Shown: positions 28,529 to 39,395 of the stretch, piece after piece | How positions within the stretch are numbered: the stretch's first letter is position 1 | Layout of the letters: each line of letters starts with the position of its first letter | Position numbers and translations under genes: made by a program | Notes under the pieces: model-generated | The model's database searches: none | Told to the model about the DNA's origin: nothing | What the model saw: only the letters and a program-made list of their open reading frames with translations | From: Bacillaceae bacterium | GTDB taxonomy: Bacteria; Bacillota; Bacilli; JACDOE01 | DNA: 64,000 nt | Assembly (NCBI GenBank): GCA_017656255.1 | Contig: JACDOE010000007.1 | Location: 84,215 to 148,214 of the forward strand | Direction of reading: 5' to 3'

Positions 28529-29764
28529 ATGGTTTTGTGGAGTCGAATCGTTACATGGCTGGTTATTGTGGTTTCCTTGTTCGGGCTGGTTGGAGCCACA
28601 ACTGGCGATGTACTGGATGAAGTCACGCTTGGACTGGATCTGCAGGGAGGTTTTGAGATCCTCTACGAAGTGGCACCGCTGGAAGAGGATCAGCAATTGA
28701 ACGAACAATCGCTGAAGGATGCGGTGGCCGCCATTGTGAAACGGGTGGATATCCTCGGGGTTCGGGAGCCCGAGATTACCATTGAAGGGGAGAATCGGAT
28801 CCGCGTTAAACTGGCCGGTGTCCATAATCCGGAAGAAGCAAGAGAAATTATTGGAGAACCGGCGAAACTGACTTTCCGAGACATGGATGGTAATGTCCTG
28901 CTTACCGGAAGCGCCCTGGCAGAAAACGGGGCGGGTGTAGGATTCGATCAGCTGAATCGGCCCGTTGTTACACTGGAATTCAAGAATGCCAGTGAATTTT
29001 ATGAAATCACAAAAAAATACGTGGGCCAGCCAATCGCCATTTATCTGGATGAAACGATGCTGACCAATCCGGTTGTCAATGAACCGATACCGGACGGAAA
29101 TGCCCAGATTGACGGACAACGAAGTGTGGAGGAAGCCAAGCAGCTGGCTGATCTGTTGAACGCCGGTGCCCTGCCGGTTGATATGACGGAGATCTCATCC
29201 TTTTCCGTCGGGGCCAAACTGGGCCAGATGGCACTGGATAACTCGATCAAGGCCGGTATTGTCGGAATCGCCCTGGTCTTTCTATTTATGATTATTTTTT
29301 ACCGCGTTCCGGGTGTCGTTGCTGCCATCACCCTGGTAGGATACATGTATCTCGTCCTTCGGGTGCTGACCTGGATGGATGCTACCCTGACACTTCCGGG
29401 GATCGCCGCATTTATTCTCGGGGTCGGAATGGCAGTCGATGCCAATATTATTACGTATGAAAGAATCAAAGAGGAGATGAGGTCGGGAAAAACCCTGTTG
29501 TCTTCTTTTAGAGCGGGTTCCCGCCGTTCCCTGGCTACGATTCTGGATGCCAACATCACCACGATCATAGCCGCTATCGTCCTGTTTTACTTCGGAAACA
29601 GCTCGATTCAGGGATTTGCCGTCATGCTGATTTTAAGTATCGTGGTCAGCCTGATTACGGCTGTTTTTGGCGCAAGGTTGCTTCTCTACTTGATTGTCAC
29701 CTCCAAATCGGTGACCCGTCCCTGGTTTTACGGTGTGAAGGAGAGTGAAATCGGTGAACTTTAA
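28529..29764 (+). CDS. secD: Protein translocase subunit SecD
   Basis: 411 residues from ATG 28529 (AAGGAG about 11 nt upstream). One N-terminal helix, then LGLDLQGGFEILYEV, the periplasmic-type P1 domain, and five C-terminal helices with FILGVGMAVDANIITYERIKEE, the conserved D and R of proton coupling. It pulls secreted proteins across the membrane with SecF. In B. subtilis SecD and SecF are one fused protein; here they are two overlapping genes. Confidence 0.95.
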   Translation: MVLWSRIVTWLVIVVSLFGLVGATTGDVLDEVTLGLDLQGGFEILYEVAPLEEDQQLNEQSLKDAVAAIVKRVDILGVREPEITIEGENRIRVKLAGVHNPEEAREIIGEPAKLTFRDMDGNVLLTGSALAENGAGVGFDQLNRPVVTLEFKNASEFYEITKKYVGQPIAIYLDETMLTNPVVNEPIPDGNAQIDGQRSVEEAKQLADLLNAGALPVDMTEISSFSVGAKLGQMALDNSIKAGIVGIALVFLFMIIFYRVPGVVAAITLVGYMYLVLRVLTWMDATLTLPGIAAFILGVGMAVDANIITYERIKEEMRSGKTLLSSFRAGSRRSLATILDANITTIIAAIVLFYFGNSSIQGFAVMLILSIVVSLITAVFGARLLLYLIVTSKSVTRPWFYGVKESEIGEL

Positions 29765-30665
29765 AAACTATAATTTCGTCAAACATCGCAAAATCTACTT
29801 TATCATTTCAGCTGTTATGGTCGTGATCGGAGCCCTGTCACTCTCCATAATGGGACTTAATCTGGGAGTGGATTTTGAAAGCGGAACCCGCCTGGATGTG
29901 TATCTTGGACAGGCTTTCTCCGAAGCAGATATTGCCCGGGAAATGGAACAAATGGGGTTAAGTGCAACGGTGAATACAGCAGGTGATCAGGACGACCGGG
30001 CTGTGATTCGTTTTTCGGAAACGCTGAGCAAGGAGAAAGTGGCCGAAATCAATTCCGCGTTACAGGAGAAATACGGAGACCAGATCGATATGCAGGAAAG
30101 TAAAGTGAGTCCGACGGTAAGCCGGGAACTGGCTAAAAAAGCTTTTTATGCGGTTCTGCTGGCTTCTGTGGCGATCATCCTGTATGTGACGATTCGTTTT
30201 GAATTTCGTTTTGCCATATCGGCCATTGTGGCCTTAATGCATGATGCCTTTTTTGTCATCACCATGTTTGCGCTGTTGCGGGTGGAAGTGGACCTGCCTT
30301 TCATTGCCGCGGTTCTCACCATTGTGGGGTATTCCATTAATGATACCATTGTCATCTTCGACCGGATCCGGGAAAACCTGCGAAAAGCAAAAGTCAAGCG
30401 CAAAGAGGATCTGGAAGACGTGGTGAACACCAGTATTCAGGAAACCCTGACACGGTCCATTAATACCGTGATCACGGTTCTGTTTACGGCTGTCGCCCTT
30501 TATGTTCTGGGTGGAGAAGGCATCAAAAATTTCTCCCTGGCTCTGGTGCTGGGGCTTATTGCAGGCGCCTATTCATCTATTTTCCTGGCAAGTCAGATCT
30601 GGCTGGTCTGGAAGGGCCGGGCTGTTGAACGTGAACGGTTTGCCGCAGCCAGAAATGAAGCATAA
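29754..30665 (+). CDS. secF: Protein translocase subunit SecF
   Basis: 303 residues from the GTG at 29754, which has AAGGAGAG about 10 nt upstream; the GTG at 29745 is too close to that site. The LGLVDF-like LNLGVDFESGTRLDV segment, the middle soluble domain, and the C-terminal FIAAVLTIVGYSINDTIVIFD with the conserved Asp are present. It overlaps the 3' end of secD by 11 bp. Confidence 0.95.
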   Translation: MNFKNYNFVKHRKIYFIISAVMVVIGALSLSIMGLNLGVDFESGTRLDVYLGQAFSEADIAREMEQMGLSATVNTAGDQDDRAVIRFSETLSKEKVAEINSALQEKYGDQIDMQESKVSPTVSRELAKKAFYAVLLASVAIILYVTIRFEFRFAISAIVALMHDAFFVITMFALLRVEVDLPFIAAVLTIVGYSINDTIVIFDRIRENLRKAKVKRKEDLEDVVNTSIQETLTRSINTVITVLFTAVALYVLGGEGIKNFSLALVLGLIAGAYSSIFLASQIWLVWKGRAVERERFAAARNEA

Positions 30666-30690
30666 TATAATGGAGCAGAGAATGATGACA

Positions 30691-30720
30691 TAAGCCGCCG
30701 GAAACTGATCCTGCGGCTTT
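30691..30720 (+). terminator. Terminator between secF and CDF gene
   Basis: AAGCCGC (30692-30698) pairs with GCGGCTT (30713-30719); the tail is TCCATTTC, so termination may be weak. Confidence 0.6.
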
Positions 30721-30743
30721 CCATTTCAGGAGTGAATACCATC

Positions 30744-31688
30744 ATGTATCAGCCGGAAAAGAGATCACAAATAGCTGAACGGGCTGCCTGGATCGGCATT
30801 ATCGCCAATTTGTTGCTGGCCGTGTTAAAAGGGATTGTCGGTTTTGTGGCAAACAGCCGGGCTTTACTGGCCGATGCCGTCAATTCGGCCTCGGATGTCA
30901 TGGGATCGATAGCTGTCCTGATTGGACTCAGAATTGCCAGACAGCCGCCGGATGAGGACCATCCATACGGTCACGGGAAAGCGGAGTCCATCGCGGCGAT
31001 CATTGTCTCTGTCCTTCTGTTTGTGGTGGGACTGGAAATCGGTTACTCTTCCTTTATGGCCATATTTGAGCCGGCGGTGGTACCCGGTATCTGGGCGGTC
31101 TATGTGTTGATTTTTACGATTGTTTTAAAGGAGATTCTGTTTCATTACCAGAACCGACTGGGTAAAAAATTAAACAGCCAGGCGTTGATAGCCAATTCCT
31201 GGGACCACCGGGCTGATGTTCTGGCATCGTCTGCTGCGCTTGTCGGTGTGGGAGGTTCATTACTGGGCGCCAGATGGGAAATACCATATCTGATCTATCT
31301 GGATCCCGTCGCGGGTGTTGCGGTTTCTCTGTTTGTCCTGCGTACCGCCTACAAAATGATCGATGAAGCGATACATAATACGCTCGACCATGTCTTACAT
31401 GAGGAAGAAGCGAGTCAACTGGTGGAAGAAGTGGAAAAGGTGGACGGTGTACTGCGTGTGGACGGGTTACGGGCGCGTGAACATGGCCATTACGTGATTG
31501 TCGATGTCAAGATCAGTGTCGATCCCCGGATTACCGTGGAGCGCGGCCACGCTATCGGGAAAAATGTCAAGCACTGCCTGATGGATAAGTTTGCACATGT
31601 TAATGATGTGCTGGTACATATCAATCCGTATGGACCTGAATTTCCGTATCCGCAGAAACCGAAGGGGAATTCGGACCTGATTCATTAA
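30744..31688 (+). CDS. Cation diffusion facilitator family transporter
   Basis: 314 residues from ATG 30744 (AGGAGTG about 10 nt upstream). Six membrane helices; metal-site residues in LLADAVNSASDVMGS (TM2) and NSWDHRADVLASSAALVG (TM5) and the HPYGHGKAE loop are intact. The C-terminal cytoplasmic dimerisation domain (VLRVDGLRAREHGHYVIVDVKI) is complete. It exports Zn2+, Mn2+, Fe2+ or similar in exchange for protons; the metal is not predictable by eye. Confidence 0.9.
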   Translation: MYQPEKRSQIAERAAWIGIIANLLLAVLKGIVGFVANSRALLADAVNSASDVMGSIAVLIGLRIARQPPDEDHPYGHGKAESIAAIIVSVLLFVVGLEIGYSSFMAIFEPAVVPGIWAVYVLIFTIVLKEILFHYQNRLGKKLNSQALIANSWDHRADVLASSAALVGVGGSLLGARWEIPYLIYLDPVAGVAVSLFVLRTAYKMIDEAIHNTLDHVLHEEEASQLVEEVEKVDGVLRVDGLRAREHGHYVIVDVKISVDPRITVERGHAIGKNVKHCLMDKFAHVNDVLVHINPYGPEFPYPQKPKGNSDLIH

Positions 31689-31760
31689 AAGTTGTTCGAT
31701 GAATGGTCCCGTGTTTTTAGGAACATTCATTACAAATACTGACGATAGGGGTTGAATGAT

Positions 31761-32153
31761 TTGAAGTCTCAGTGGAATCTGATTATGGGCCTCATTTTTG
31801 CGTTACTGGTTGCGCTTTTTGCCGTCGTCAACGTCAATTCGGTTGCCGTCAATTTTCTGTTTGCCGAAAAAGAGATTCCTCTTATACTGGTGATCATCGG
31901 TTCGGCCCTGCTGGGTGGATTAATGGTCGGTTCCTTTGGTATTGTCCGTCAGTATCGGCTTCAATGGCGGATCAAAAAGCTGGAGCAGGAATTGGCCGCG
32001 ATTAAGCAGGAAACGACTGATGAAACATCACCGGCTTCTCCTGAGAGAACAGGAGCGACCCCGGATGTGGAACAGGAAGCAGCTCCGGCTTCCGATACCC
32101 CGGAAGAGAAGGAAGACGATGCGGAGGAAATGGACAAAAAGGACCGTCTTTAA
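31761..32153 (+). CDS. LapA-domain (DUF1049) membrane protein
   Basis: 130 residues if TTG 31761 is used (AGGGG about 10 nt upstream); a TTG at 31752 is an alternative. Two membrane helices linked by NVNSVAVNFLFAEKEIPL, followed by a short coiled coil and an acidic Pro/Glu/Asp-rich tail. LapA-type proteins assist envelope assembly in other bacteria; in Bacilli (YrvD) the role is unknown. It lies before recJ, as in B. subtilis. Confidence 0.78.
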   Translation: MKSQWNLIMGLIFALLVALFAVVNVNSVAVNFLFAEKEIPLILVIIGSALLGGLMVGSFGIVRQYRLQWRIKKLEQELAAIKQETTDETSPASPERTGATPDVEQEAAPASDTPEEKEDDAEEMDKKDRL

Positions 32154-32170
32154 ATTATCCAGATGGCTGG

Positions 32171-32199
32171 TTGTCACCCTTTCGCCGGTTAAGTATAAT
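32171..32199 (+). promoter_or_regulatory. Sigma-A promoter of recJ-apt
   Basis: TTGTCA (32171-32176), 17-bp spacer, TATAAT (32194-32199), 26 bp before the recJ ATG. Confidence 0.75.
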
Positions 32200-32225
32200 G
32201 AATTTGGGTTAGAAGGGGTGTGATT

Positions 32226-34631
32226 ATGCTAAAATCAAAGACAAGATGGGAGATACATGACCCGGATGAGGAGCGGTGTCAGGCACTGGCCGGGGAACTG
32301 GACATTTCCCCTTTACTGGCCCGACTGCTTTATGTGCGGGGCATCACGGAGAAATCGGATGCGGAACGGTTTTTAAACACAGATGTCGCACACTTTCACG
32401 ACCCGTTTTTAATGGATGGAATGAAAGCGGCGGTTACCCGCATTCGAAAAGCGGTTGAAACGCAGGAACCAATATTGATTTATGGGGATTACGATGCGGA
32501 CGGTGTGACCAGCACCAGTCTGATGGTACATACGATGAAGCGGCTGGGTGCCCGGTTTGATTACTACATCCCGGATCGGTTTACGGAAGGTTACGGTCTG
32601 AATAAATCGGCTCTCGACCGGGCGAAGGAGCAGGGGTTTTCTCTGGTGATTACCGTGGATACGGGAATCAGCGGGGTGGAGGAAGTTGCCTACGCCAGAG
32701 AGATTGGTCTGGATGTGATTGTAACCGATCACCATGAACCTCCGGAAATCCTACCTGACGCAGCAGTGGCTGTGATCAATCCGAAAAAGCCCGATTGTCC
32801 TTATCCGTTTAAGATGCTGGCCGGTGTAGGAGTCGCCTTTAAAGTTGCGCATGCCCTGTTTGGCGAACCTCCCCTTGAGTGGATTGAATATGCAGCCATC
32901 GGCACGATAGCGGATCTGGTGCCTTTGATCGATGAAAATCGGATACTGGCCAAATTGGGTCTCGAAGCTCTGTCCGTATCGAAACGGCCGGGCATCGAGG
33001 CGATGAAAGCTGTATCCGGACTGGAAGATAAGGAGATCACCGCTGAACATGTGGGGTTTGCCATCGGTCCCCGCATCAATGCCAGCGGGCGGCTGGATGT
33101 GGCCGATCACGCCGTTGAACTTCTGGTCAGTGATGACCGGGAAAAGGCGAAGGAGCTGGCAGAGATGCTGGATCAATATAACCGGGAACGGCAGCAACTG
33201 GTTCAACAAATCGCCAAAGAGGCAGAAGAACTGGTCGAGCGGTTTGAACCGGAACAGCGTTCGTTTCTGGTGGTGGCCCAAAAGGGATGGAACGAAGGTG
33301 TTATCGGGATTGTGGCCTCCAGACTGGTCGAAAAATATTACCGTCCCACCATTGTACTGAGCATTGATGAAGAAAGCGGGATGGCAAAGGGTTCAGCCAG
33401 AAGCATTCAGGGTTTCGATATTTACCGGGCGCTTTCCACCTGCCGGGATCTGCTCCCCCATTTTGGGGGACACCCGATGGCGGCCGGCATGTCGCTGGAA
33501 GCGAGCGATATTGAAGAACTTCGGTCCAGGTTGAACCGGCTGGCTGATGAATGGCTGACGGAAGAAGACTTGATTCCGGTGACGCGAGTAGATGCCCGAT
33601 GCGGTCTGGATGAGGTGACCATTGAAGCAATTGAAGAGATGCACCGGCTGGCCCCATTCGGAGAGGGGAATCCACGCCCCCGTTTTTTGATTGAAGGGGT
33701 GGAACTTTCCGGATTGAGGACGATCGGCCGGGAGATGAATCATATCAAATGCCTGTTGAACAAAAATGGATGTCGCCTGGACGGGGTTGCGTTTCAAAAA
33801 GCAGACCTGTTGCCGCATATATCGGCCGGAGCCCGGGTCCAGGTCGTGGGAGAACTGGCCGTCAACGAGTGGAATGGGTACCGAAAGCCGCAGATGATTG
33901 TGGAGGACCTGTCCATTCCCGAAATTCAGGTGTTTGATTGGCGGGGTTGCCGGGATAAAGCTTCTAAACTTAAAGAAATTGCCGAACGCTGTGAAAGCTG
34001 TGTTGTTTTCTTTGAGGAATCATGCAAAGCCCGGCTGGAACCTCATTTTTTCGCCGTCCCGGATCTTTCTTTTTATCACGTTGATCCGGGAGGGAAGTGG
34101 AAGTGTGTATCACCGGGGCGAGACCGGGACAAACCTGATTTCACCTCCCTGGTCTTTTACGATCTTCCGCCCTCTTTGCAATGGATGGAAAGTATATTGA
34201 AGAAAATGCATAAACTTGAAAGAGTCTATTGTTTGTACGGGGAAGAGGAGGATCGAAACCGGCTTTCAAGTCTGCCAAAACGGGAACAGTTCAAGTGGCT
34301 GTACGGCCTCTTTTATAAACAAAAACAGCTGCATGTCGATCAGATTGTCAAAGCAGCCGGCGCAAGGGGACTTGCCTATACATCCGTCCGCTTCATGCTG
34401 GATGTGTTTGAGGAACTGGGATTTGTTCTGAGTCAGGGTGCTGCCTATCAACTGGTTGAAACACCTGAGAAAAGAGATCTCACCGAGTCCGGCATCTACC
34501 GGAGGAAAAAGGAGCAGCTGGATATGGCCACAGAACTTATGTATGCATCCCAAAAAACATTGTCAGAATGGATCATGACAGTGATCCGGCCAAATTATCA
34601 TGCTGAGGAGGATACGATTCATGAACTATAA
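32226..34631 (+). CDS. recJ: Single-stranded-DNA-specific exonuclease RecJ
   Basis: 801 residues from ATG 32226 (AAGGGGTG upstream). DHH phosphoesterase motifs are complete: [30 protein letters not shown], and the DHHA1 part [20 protein letters not shown] and GGHPMAAG. An OB-fold and the long Bacilli-type C-terminal extension follow (compare 577 residues in E. coli). It degrades single-stranded DNA 5' to 3' in recombination and mismatch repair. Overlaps apt by 11 bp. Confidence 0.95.
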   Translation: MLKSKTRWEIHDPDEERCQALAGELDISPLLARLLYVRGITEKSDAERFLNTDVAHFHDPFLMDGMKAAVTRIRKAVETQEPILIYGDYDADGVTSTSLMVHTMKRLGARFDYYIPDRFTEGYGLNKSALDRAKEQGFSLVITVDTGISGVEEVAYAREIGLDVIVTDHHEPPEILPDAAVAVINPKKPDCPYPFKMLAGVGVAFKVAHALFGEPPLEWIEYAAIGTIADLVPLIDENRILAKLGLEALSVSKRPGIEAMKAVSGLEDKEITAEHVGFAIGPRINASGRLDVADHAVELLVSDDREKAKELAEMLDQYNRERQQLVQQIAKEAEELVERFEPEQRSFLVVAQKGWNEGVIGIVASRLVEKYYRPTIVLSIDEESGMAKGSARSIQGFDIYRALSTCRDLLPHFGGHPMAAGMSLEASDIEELRSRLNRLADEWLTEEDLIPVTRVDARCGLDEVTIEAIEEMHRLAPFGEGNPRPRFLIEGVELSGLRTIGREMNHIKCLLNKNGCRLDGVAFQKADLLPHISAGARVQVVGELAVNEWNGYRKPQMIVEDLSIPEIQVFDWRGCRDKASKLKEIAERCESCVVFFEESCKARLEPHFFAVPDLSFYHVDPGGKWKCVSPGRDRDKPDFTSLVFYDLPPSLQWMESILKKMHKLERVYCLYGEEEDRNRLSSLPKREQFKWLYGLFYKQKQLHVDQIVKAAGARGLAYTSVRFMLDVFEELGFVLSQGAAYQLVETPEKRDLTESGIYRRKKEQLDMATELMYASQKTLSEWIMTVIRPNYHAEEDTIHEL

Positions 34632-35136
34632 GGATTATATCCGTGTCATCCCTGATTTTCCGGAGAAAGGTATTCGTTTTAAAGATATTACCACGCTTTT
34701 GAAGGACGGAAAGGCTTATCAGCAGGCGATTGAAGATATGGCAGCTTTCGTGGCAGACAGAGAGATCGACCTGGTGGCCGGGCCGGAAGCGCGCGGCTTT
34801 GTCATCGGTGCGCCACTGGCTTACAAGCTGGGTGTCGGTTTTGTGCCGATTCGAAAAGCCGGCAAGTTACCGGCTGAAACAATTCAGGTGGATTACAGCC
34901 TGGAGTACGGCAAAGATGCACTGGCGATTCATACCGATGCCATCCAGCCGGGACAGCGGGTTCTGATCGCCGATGACCTGCTGGCGACAGGCGGAACCAT
35001 CAACTCTACCATTCAACTGGTGGAAAAGCTGGGCGGAAAAGTGGCCGGTGTTGCCTTCCTGATTGAGTTGAAATATCTCAATGGACGCGACAAACTGAAA
35101 GAGTATGATGTTTTCTCGCTGGTTCAATATGATTAA
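34621..35136 (+). CDS. apt: Adenine phosphoribosyltransferase
   Basis: 171 residues from ATG 34621 (TGAGGAGG upstream). Conserved segments [37 protein letters not shown] and the PRPP-binding loop [15 protein letters not shown] are complete. It salvages adenine to AMP. The start lies within the end of recJ, so the pair is translationally coupled. Confidence 0.97.
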   Translation: MNYKDYIRVIPDFPEKGIRFKDITTLLKDGKAYQQAIEDMAAFVADREIDLVAGPEARGFVIGAPLAYKLGVGFVPIRKAGKLPAETIQVDYSLEYGKDALAIHTDAIQPGQRVLIADDLLATGGTINSTIQLVEKLGGKVAGVAFLIELKYLNGRDKLKEYDVFSLVQYD

Positions 35137-35166
35137 ATGACAGGGATACATTTTTAGAATAGTTGC

Positions 35167-35199
35167 AGGGAGGGATTTGCGTTTCCCTCCCGTATTTAT
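35167..35199 (+). terminator. Terminator after apt
   Basis: GGGAGGGA (35168-35175), 8-nt loop, TCCCTCCC (35184-35191), then GTATTTATT. Confidence 0.75.
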
Positions 35200-35231
35200 T
35201 AGGAGACAGATATTTTAAGGGGGTAGGGTAT

Positions 35232-35927
35232 ATGGGGAAACAAAGAAACACCCATGATAAAAGCAGACAGAACCTGGTGATGGTCACCGGTGTCATCTTT
35301 GTTGTTCTGTTAATCGGGCTCGGCATATACAATTTGCTATCCGGAATGATCGGCGGAGACGAGGCGGGTGAGATCAATCTGGACGGTCAGCCGATGCTGG
35401 GGGATCCGGATGCACCGGTGACCATCGTGGAATTTGCCGATTTCAAATGTCCGGCCTGCAAGTCCTTTTATGATCATATTATGTCTGAACTGAAATCCGA
35501 TTATATCGATACGGGCAAAGCGAAACTTTACTTCATGAATTTTCCGGTGGTCAGCCGGGATTCCTATACCGCGGCAATGGCAGGTGAAGCCATTTACCGT
35601 CAGGACCAGGAGGCGTTCTGGGCTTTTTATGAAACAGTATATAAAAATCAACCGGATGAGGGACTTGAATGGGCGACTCCGGAATTTCTGGTCGAACTGG
35701 CAAAGCAGTCCGGAGCGGAACTGGACCTTGAAACCTTGCAGAAGGATCTGGCCTACAACCGTTATCAGTCGGATGTCCTTAAAGACAAGGAAGCCGGACA
35801 GAAAGCCGGCATAAACGCTACCCCTTCCCTGTTGATCAATGGGCAAAATGTACAGAACCCTTTTGATTATGAAGAGATTAAACGCCTGATTGAACAGGAG
35901 CTCGGTGGGGGATCCGATGAAAAGTAA
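35232..35927 (+). CDS. bdbD: DsbA-family thiol-disulfide oxidoreductase (BdbD)
   Basis: 231 residues from ATG 35232 (AAGGGGGTAGGG upstream). One N-terminal membrane anchor (about residues 18-40), then a DsbA-fold domain with active site FKCPACKSF and cis-Pro loop GINATPSLLING. It would form disulfides in proteins outside the membrane and be re-oxidised by BdbC, encoded next with an 11-bp overlap. Pairing of the two genes is the usual arrangement. Confidence 0.92.
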   Translation: MGKQRNTHDKSRQNLVMVTGVIFVVLLIGLGIYNLLSGMIGGDEAGEINLDGQPMLGDPDAPVTIVEFADFKCPACKSFYDHIMSELKSDYIDTGKAKLYFMNFPVVSRDSYTAAMAGEAIYRQDQEAFWAFYETVYKNQPDEGLEWATPEFLVELAKQSGAELDLETLQKDLAYNRYQSDVLKDKEAGQKAGINATPSLLINGQNVQNPFDYEEIKRLIEQELGGGSDEK

Positions 35928-36354
35928 TCGCTTCGCAGCCTGGCTCAGGGAATACGACCTGTATCTGGCCTGGGTGGTTTCCCTGACCGCTGTAGCAGGA
36001 AGTCTCTATTTCAGTGAGGTAGCGGGTTTTATCCCCTGTGAACTCTGCTGGTTCCAGCGCATTATGATGTATCCGCTGGTTCTGATCCTGGGGGTGGCCA
36101 GTTTTAAAAATGACCGGTCGGTGATTCCTTATGTGCTGGTGCTGAGCATCATCGGGGGATCCATCTCGATCTATCATTACCTGCAACAGAAAGTTTCCTT
36201 CTTTGCATCCATCTCCACCTGTTCAGAAGGCGTACCCTGCAGCGGGGAGTATATCAATGTGTTCGGCTTTGTAACCATCCCGTTTCTGGCACTGGTTGCG
36301 TTTATCCTGATCACCTGTCTGTTATGGCCGGGTAGACGGCAGAATACTTTGTGA
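35917..36354 (+). CDS. bdbC: Disulfide bond formation protein BdbC (DsbB family)
   Basis: 145 residues from ATG 35917 (GGTGGGGGAT upstream). Four membrane helices with the two required cysteine pairs: FIPCELCWFQR in the first extracellular loop and STCSEGVPCSG in the second. It passes electrons from BdbD to quinone. Confidence 0.92.
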   Translation: MKSNRFAAWLREYDLYLAWVVSLTAVAGSLYFSEVAGFIPCELCWFQRIMMYPLVLILGVASFKNDRSVIPYVLVLSIIGGSISIYHYLQQKVSFFASISTCSEGVPCSGEYINVFGFVTIPFLALVAFILITCLLWPGRRQNTL

Positions 36355-36436
36355 AAAACGGCACTTTACATTCAGACATATTTTAAAGATAATAGAGATT
36401 AATCAACAATCGACAAATACGGACAGGTGATAAATC

Positions 36437-38593
36437 TTGAGTATAGAAACATTGCTTGACAAAGTCAAAGGCTATCTGCCTGATGATGATGTCAAGTTAA
36501 TCGAAAAAGCCTATCAGTTTGCCGCCGAGGCGCATGAAGGGCAGACCCGCAAGTCGGGACAACCCTACATTGTCCATCCGGTGGCGGTGACGGAGATCCT
36601 GGCGGATCTTCAGATGGATGCTGTGACGCTGGCGGCAGCCCTTTTGCATGATGTGGTGGAAGATACGGAAGCCAGTGAGGAAGATATCGAAGAAGAGTTT
36701 GGTAGAGAAGTGGCCCATCTGGTGGACGGCGTGACCAAACTGGGTCGTATTCGCTATAAATCCAAGGAAGAACAGCAGGCGGAAAATCATCGGAAAATGT
36801 TTGTCGCCATGGCGGAAGATATCCGCGTTATTTTGATTAAACTGGCGGATCGCCTGCATAACATGAGAACCCTGCACCATCTCCCCGAACAGAAACAGAG
36901 ACGAATTGCCGATGAAACCCTGGAAATCTTCGCTCCCCTCGCTCATCGACTGGGGATTGCGTCGATCAAATGGGAACTGGAAGACATCGCGCTTCGTTAC
37001 CTCAATCCCCAGCAATACTACCGGATCGTCAACCTGATGAAGAAGAAAAGGGCGGAACGGGAGCAGTACATTGAGGAAGTTATCGAAGCGATCCGGGAGA
37101 AAATGAAAGAGATCCATATTGAAGCGGACATTTCCGGACGTGCCAAGCATATCTACAGTATTTACCGCAAAATGATCCATCAGAATAAAGAGTTTAATGA
37201 AATTTACGATTTGCTGGCGGTACGGATTATCGTCGATGACATCCGGGAATGTTATGCCGTGCTGGGAATCATCCACACGCTGTGGAAACCGATGCCGGGC
37301 CGGTTCAAGGATTATATCGCCATGCCCAAGCCAAATATGTACCAGTCTCTGCATACCACGGTGATCGGACCGAAGGGAGAACCGCTGGAAGTCCAGATTC
37401 GGACCTGGGAAATGCATCGTACGGCTGAATACGGGATTGCCGCCCACTGGGCCTATAAAGAAGGGAAAATGGCGGAAGAGGACGGGATGGAAAAGAAACT
37501 GGCCTGGTTCCGCGAGATCCTGGAATGGCAGAAGGAAACACGGGATGCCCAGGAATTTATGGAGTCACTCAAAGTGGACCTGTTCTCCGATGTGGTATTC
37601 GTATTTACACCAAAGGGAGATGTCATCGAGCTTCCTAAAGGATCCGTTCCGCTGGATTTTGCCTACCGGATTCACACGGAGGTCGGACACCGCACCATCG
37701 GAGCCAAAGTAAACGGCAAGATCGTCACCCTCGATCACCAGTTGAAGACCGGGGATATTGTGGAAGTCCTCACGTCCAAACACAGTTACGGTCCCAGCCA
37801 GGACTGGCTGAAAATCGCCCGTTCCTCCCATGCCCGCAACAAAATCAAACAGTGGTTCAAAAAAGAACGGCGTGAAGAGAATGTGGAAAAAGGACGGGAA
37901 TGGGTGGAAAATGAACTGAAAAAACAGGGCTTTGACGTCAAGGAATTTATGACGTCTGATAACCTGCAGGAAGTCGCCAACAAGTTTAACTTCCAGGGTG
38001 AAGAAGATATGTTTGCCGCCGTCGGTTATGGGGGGATTACGGCTGCCCAGATCGCCAACCGCCTGACGGAAAAGGAACGGCGGGAAAAAGAGGCGGAAGC
38101 CCTGCCGGAGATCAAACCGGAGATGGCGCCCCGCCGCAGAGGCGACCAGGGCGGCGTCCGGGTCAAAGGGGTGGACAATCTGCTCACCCGTTTTTCCAGG
38201 TGCTGTAATCCGGTTCCCGGTGATGAAATTGTCGGCTTCATCACCCGGGGCAGAGGGGTATCCATCCACCGGGCCAATTGCCCCAATATCCTCTCGGAGG
38301 AAGAAAAGGACCGCCTAATCCCGGTTGATTGGGAAGGAGCTCCGGATCAGTCTTTCAGCGTGGACATTGAGATTATGGGGCATGACCGGGAAGGCCTGCT
38401 GAACGAAATCCTGAACGCCGTGTCGGAGACGAAAACGACGATTACCGCTGTCAACGGCAAATCGGATAAAAACCGGGTAGCCCGGATTCACATGACCATT
38501 TCGATCCTGAATCTGGATCATCTTCACCGTGTAGTGGAGCGGATCAAACGCATCAAGGATATTTATTCGGTGAGACGAACCCTGAATATGTAA
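36437..38593 (+). CDS. relA: Bifunctional (p)ppGpp synthetase/hydrolase Rel
   Basis: 718 residues, TTG start with AGGTGA 6 nt upstream. HD hydrolase with [10 protein letters not shown] and [10 protein letters not shown]; synthetase with [13 protein letters not shown] and [15 protein letters not shown] domain from about residue 385 ([16 protein letters not shown]); zinc-finger region with [12 protein letters not shown]-terminal ACT domain. All expected domains are present, so it should both make and degrade (p)ppGpp. dtd follows after 32 bp. Confidence 0.96.
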   Translation: MSIETLLDKVKGYLPDDDVKLIEKAYQFAAEAHEGQTRKSGQPYIVHPVAVTEILADLQMDAVTLAAALLHDVVEDTEASEEDIEEEFGREVAHLVDGVTKLGRIRYKSKEEQQAENHRKMFVAMAEDIRVILIKLADRLHNMRTLHHLPEQKQRRIADETLEIFAPLAHRLGIASIKWELEDIALRYLNPQQYYRIVNLMKKKRAEREQYIEEVIEAIREKMKEIHIEADISGRAKHIYSIYRKMIHQNKEFNEIYDLLAVRIIVDDIRECYAVLGIIHTLWKPMPGRFKDYIAMPKPNMYQSLHTTVIGPKGEPLEVQIRTWEMHRTAEYGIAAHWAYKEGKMAEEDGMEKKLAWFREILEWQKETRDAQEFMESLKVDLFSDVVFVFTPKGDVIELPKGSVPLDFAYRIHTEVGHRTIGAKVNGKIVTLDHQLKTGDIVEVLTSKHSYGPSQDWLKIARSSHARNKIKQWFKKERREENVEKGREWVENELKKQGFDVKEFMTSDNLQEVANKFNFQGEEDMFAAVGYGGITAAQIANRLTEKERREKEAEALPEIKPEMAPRRRGDQGGVRVKGVDNLLTRFSRCCNPVPGDEIVGFITRGRGVSIHRANCPNILSEEEKDRLIPVDWEGAPDQSFSVDIEIMGHDREGLLNEILNAVSETKTTITAVNGKSDKNRVARIHMTISILNLDHLHRVVERIKRIKDIYSVRRTLNM

Positions 38594-38625
38594 GGAAGAT
38601 CGGATTTGTTGGAGGAGTGTTCCGG

Positions 38626-39063
38626 ATGAGAGTCGTGGTGCAACGTGCGAAGGATGCTGCCGTCACCGTCGAGGGTGAAACGGTGGGTAAGATTGACCAT
38701 GGGCTGGTCCTGCTGGTCGGGATCACCCATGATGATGACGAACAGGATGTGGCGTTCGTCGCAGACAAGGTAGCCAATCTGCGGATTTTTGAGGATGAAG
38801 CGGGGAAAATGAATTTGTCCCTGCTGGATGTGGGCGGGGCGGTCCTGTCCGTTTCGCAGTTTACGCTTTACGGGGACTGCCGAAAGGGAAGACGCCCCAA
38901 TTTTATGAATGCGGCGAGGCCGGAGCAGGCGGAACCGCTGTATGAAGCGTTCAATGAGAAACTGCGGGAAAAAGGGATTGAGGTGCAGACCGGTGTTTTT
39001 GGGGCGATGATGCAGGTGTCGCTGGTAAATGACGGACCGGTGACCTTGATTGTGGAGAGTTGA
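38626..39063 (+). CDS. dtd: D-aminoacyl-tRNA deacylase
   Basis: 145 residues from ATG 38626 (GGAGGAG upstream). The active-site [10 protein letters not shown] and the cross-dimer [11 protein letters not shown] motif are both present. It removes D-amino acids from mischarged tRNAs. Directly after relA, as in B. subtilis. Confidence 0.96.
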   Translation: MRVVVQRAKDAAVTVEGETVGKIDHGLVLLVGITHDDDEQDVAFVADKVANLRIFEDEAGKMNLSLLDVGGAVLSVSQFTLYGDCRKGRRPNFMNAARPEQAEPLYEAFNEKLREKGIEVQTGVFGAMMQVSLVNDGPVTLIVES

Positions 39064-39070
39064 TGGGTTT

Positions 39071-39117
39071 GGGAGATGGGCGCGGCAGGTGTTGATTTCA
39101 ATAAAGTGCCATCTCCC
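39071..39117 (+). other. Hairpin after dtd
   Basis: GGGAGATGG (39071-39079) pairs perfectly with CCATCTCCC (39109-39117) around a 29-nt loop. There is no T-run, so it is not a textbook terminator. It abuts copy B of the palindromic element. Confidence 0.5.
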
Positions 39118-39137
39118 GGTGTGGTCCATTGAAAAAT

Positions 39138-39322
39138 ATAGCGGAAGTGTTTTCCGCTATTCTTCGGATTTGCTTCGATTTTAAAAAATAGGGGAAAAGT
39201 TTTCCGGTAGTTGACCGGATTTAAGATTATGCGAAGTATTGAGGGGTGATAGCGGAAATGTTTTCCGCTATTTTTTTGAAGATACCCGTTTTTTGTGGGA
39301 TAGGGGAAGATTTTTCCGCTAT
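39138..39322. repeat. Modular palindromic intergenic element, copy B
   Basis: Four 23-nt palindromic units begin at 39138, 39188, 39249 and 39300 (spacing 50, 61, 51), matching the 50/60/50 spacing of copy A. The unit at 39249-39271 is a perfect 10-bp inverted repeat with a TGT centre. The second unit has the variant ATAGGGGAAAAG and is followed by GATTATGCGAAGTATT, both as in copy A and in the same orientation. Again the element lies between convergent genes. Confidence 0.82.
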
Positions 39323-39395
39323 TATACCGGACTCGCATTTCGGAGATTTATTCAATTGCTTCACAGTTAAAAAATGAATATTAAAAAAGTGGAAA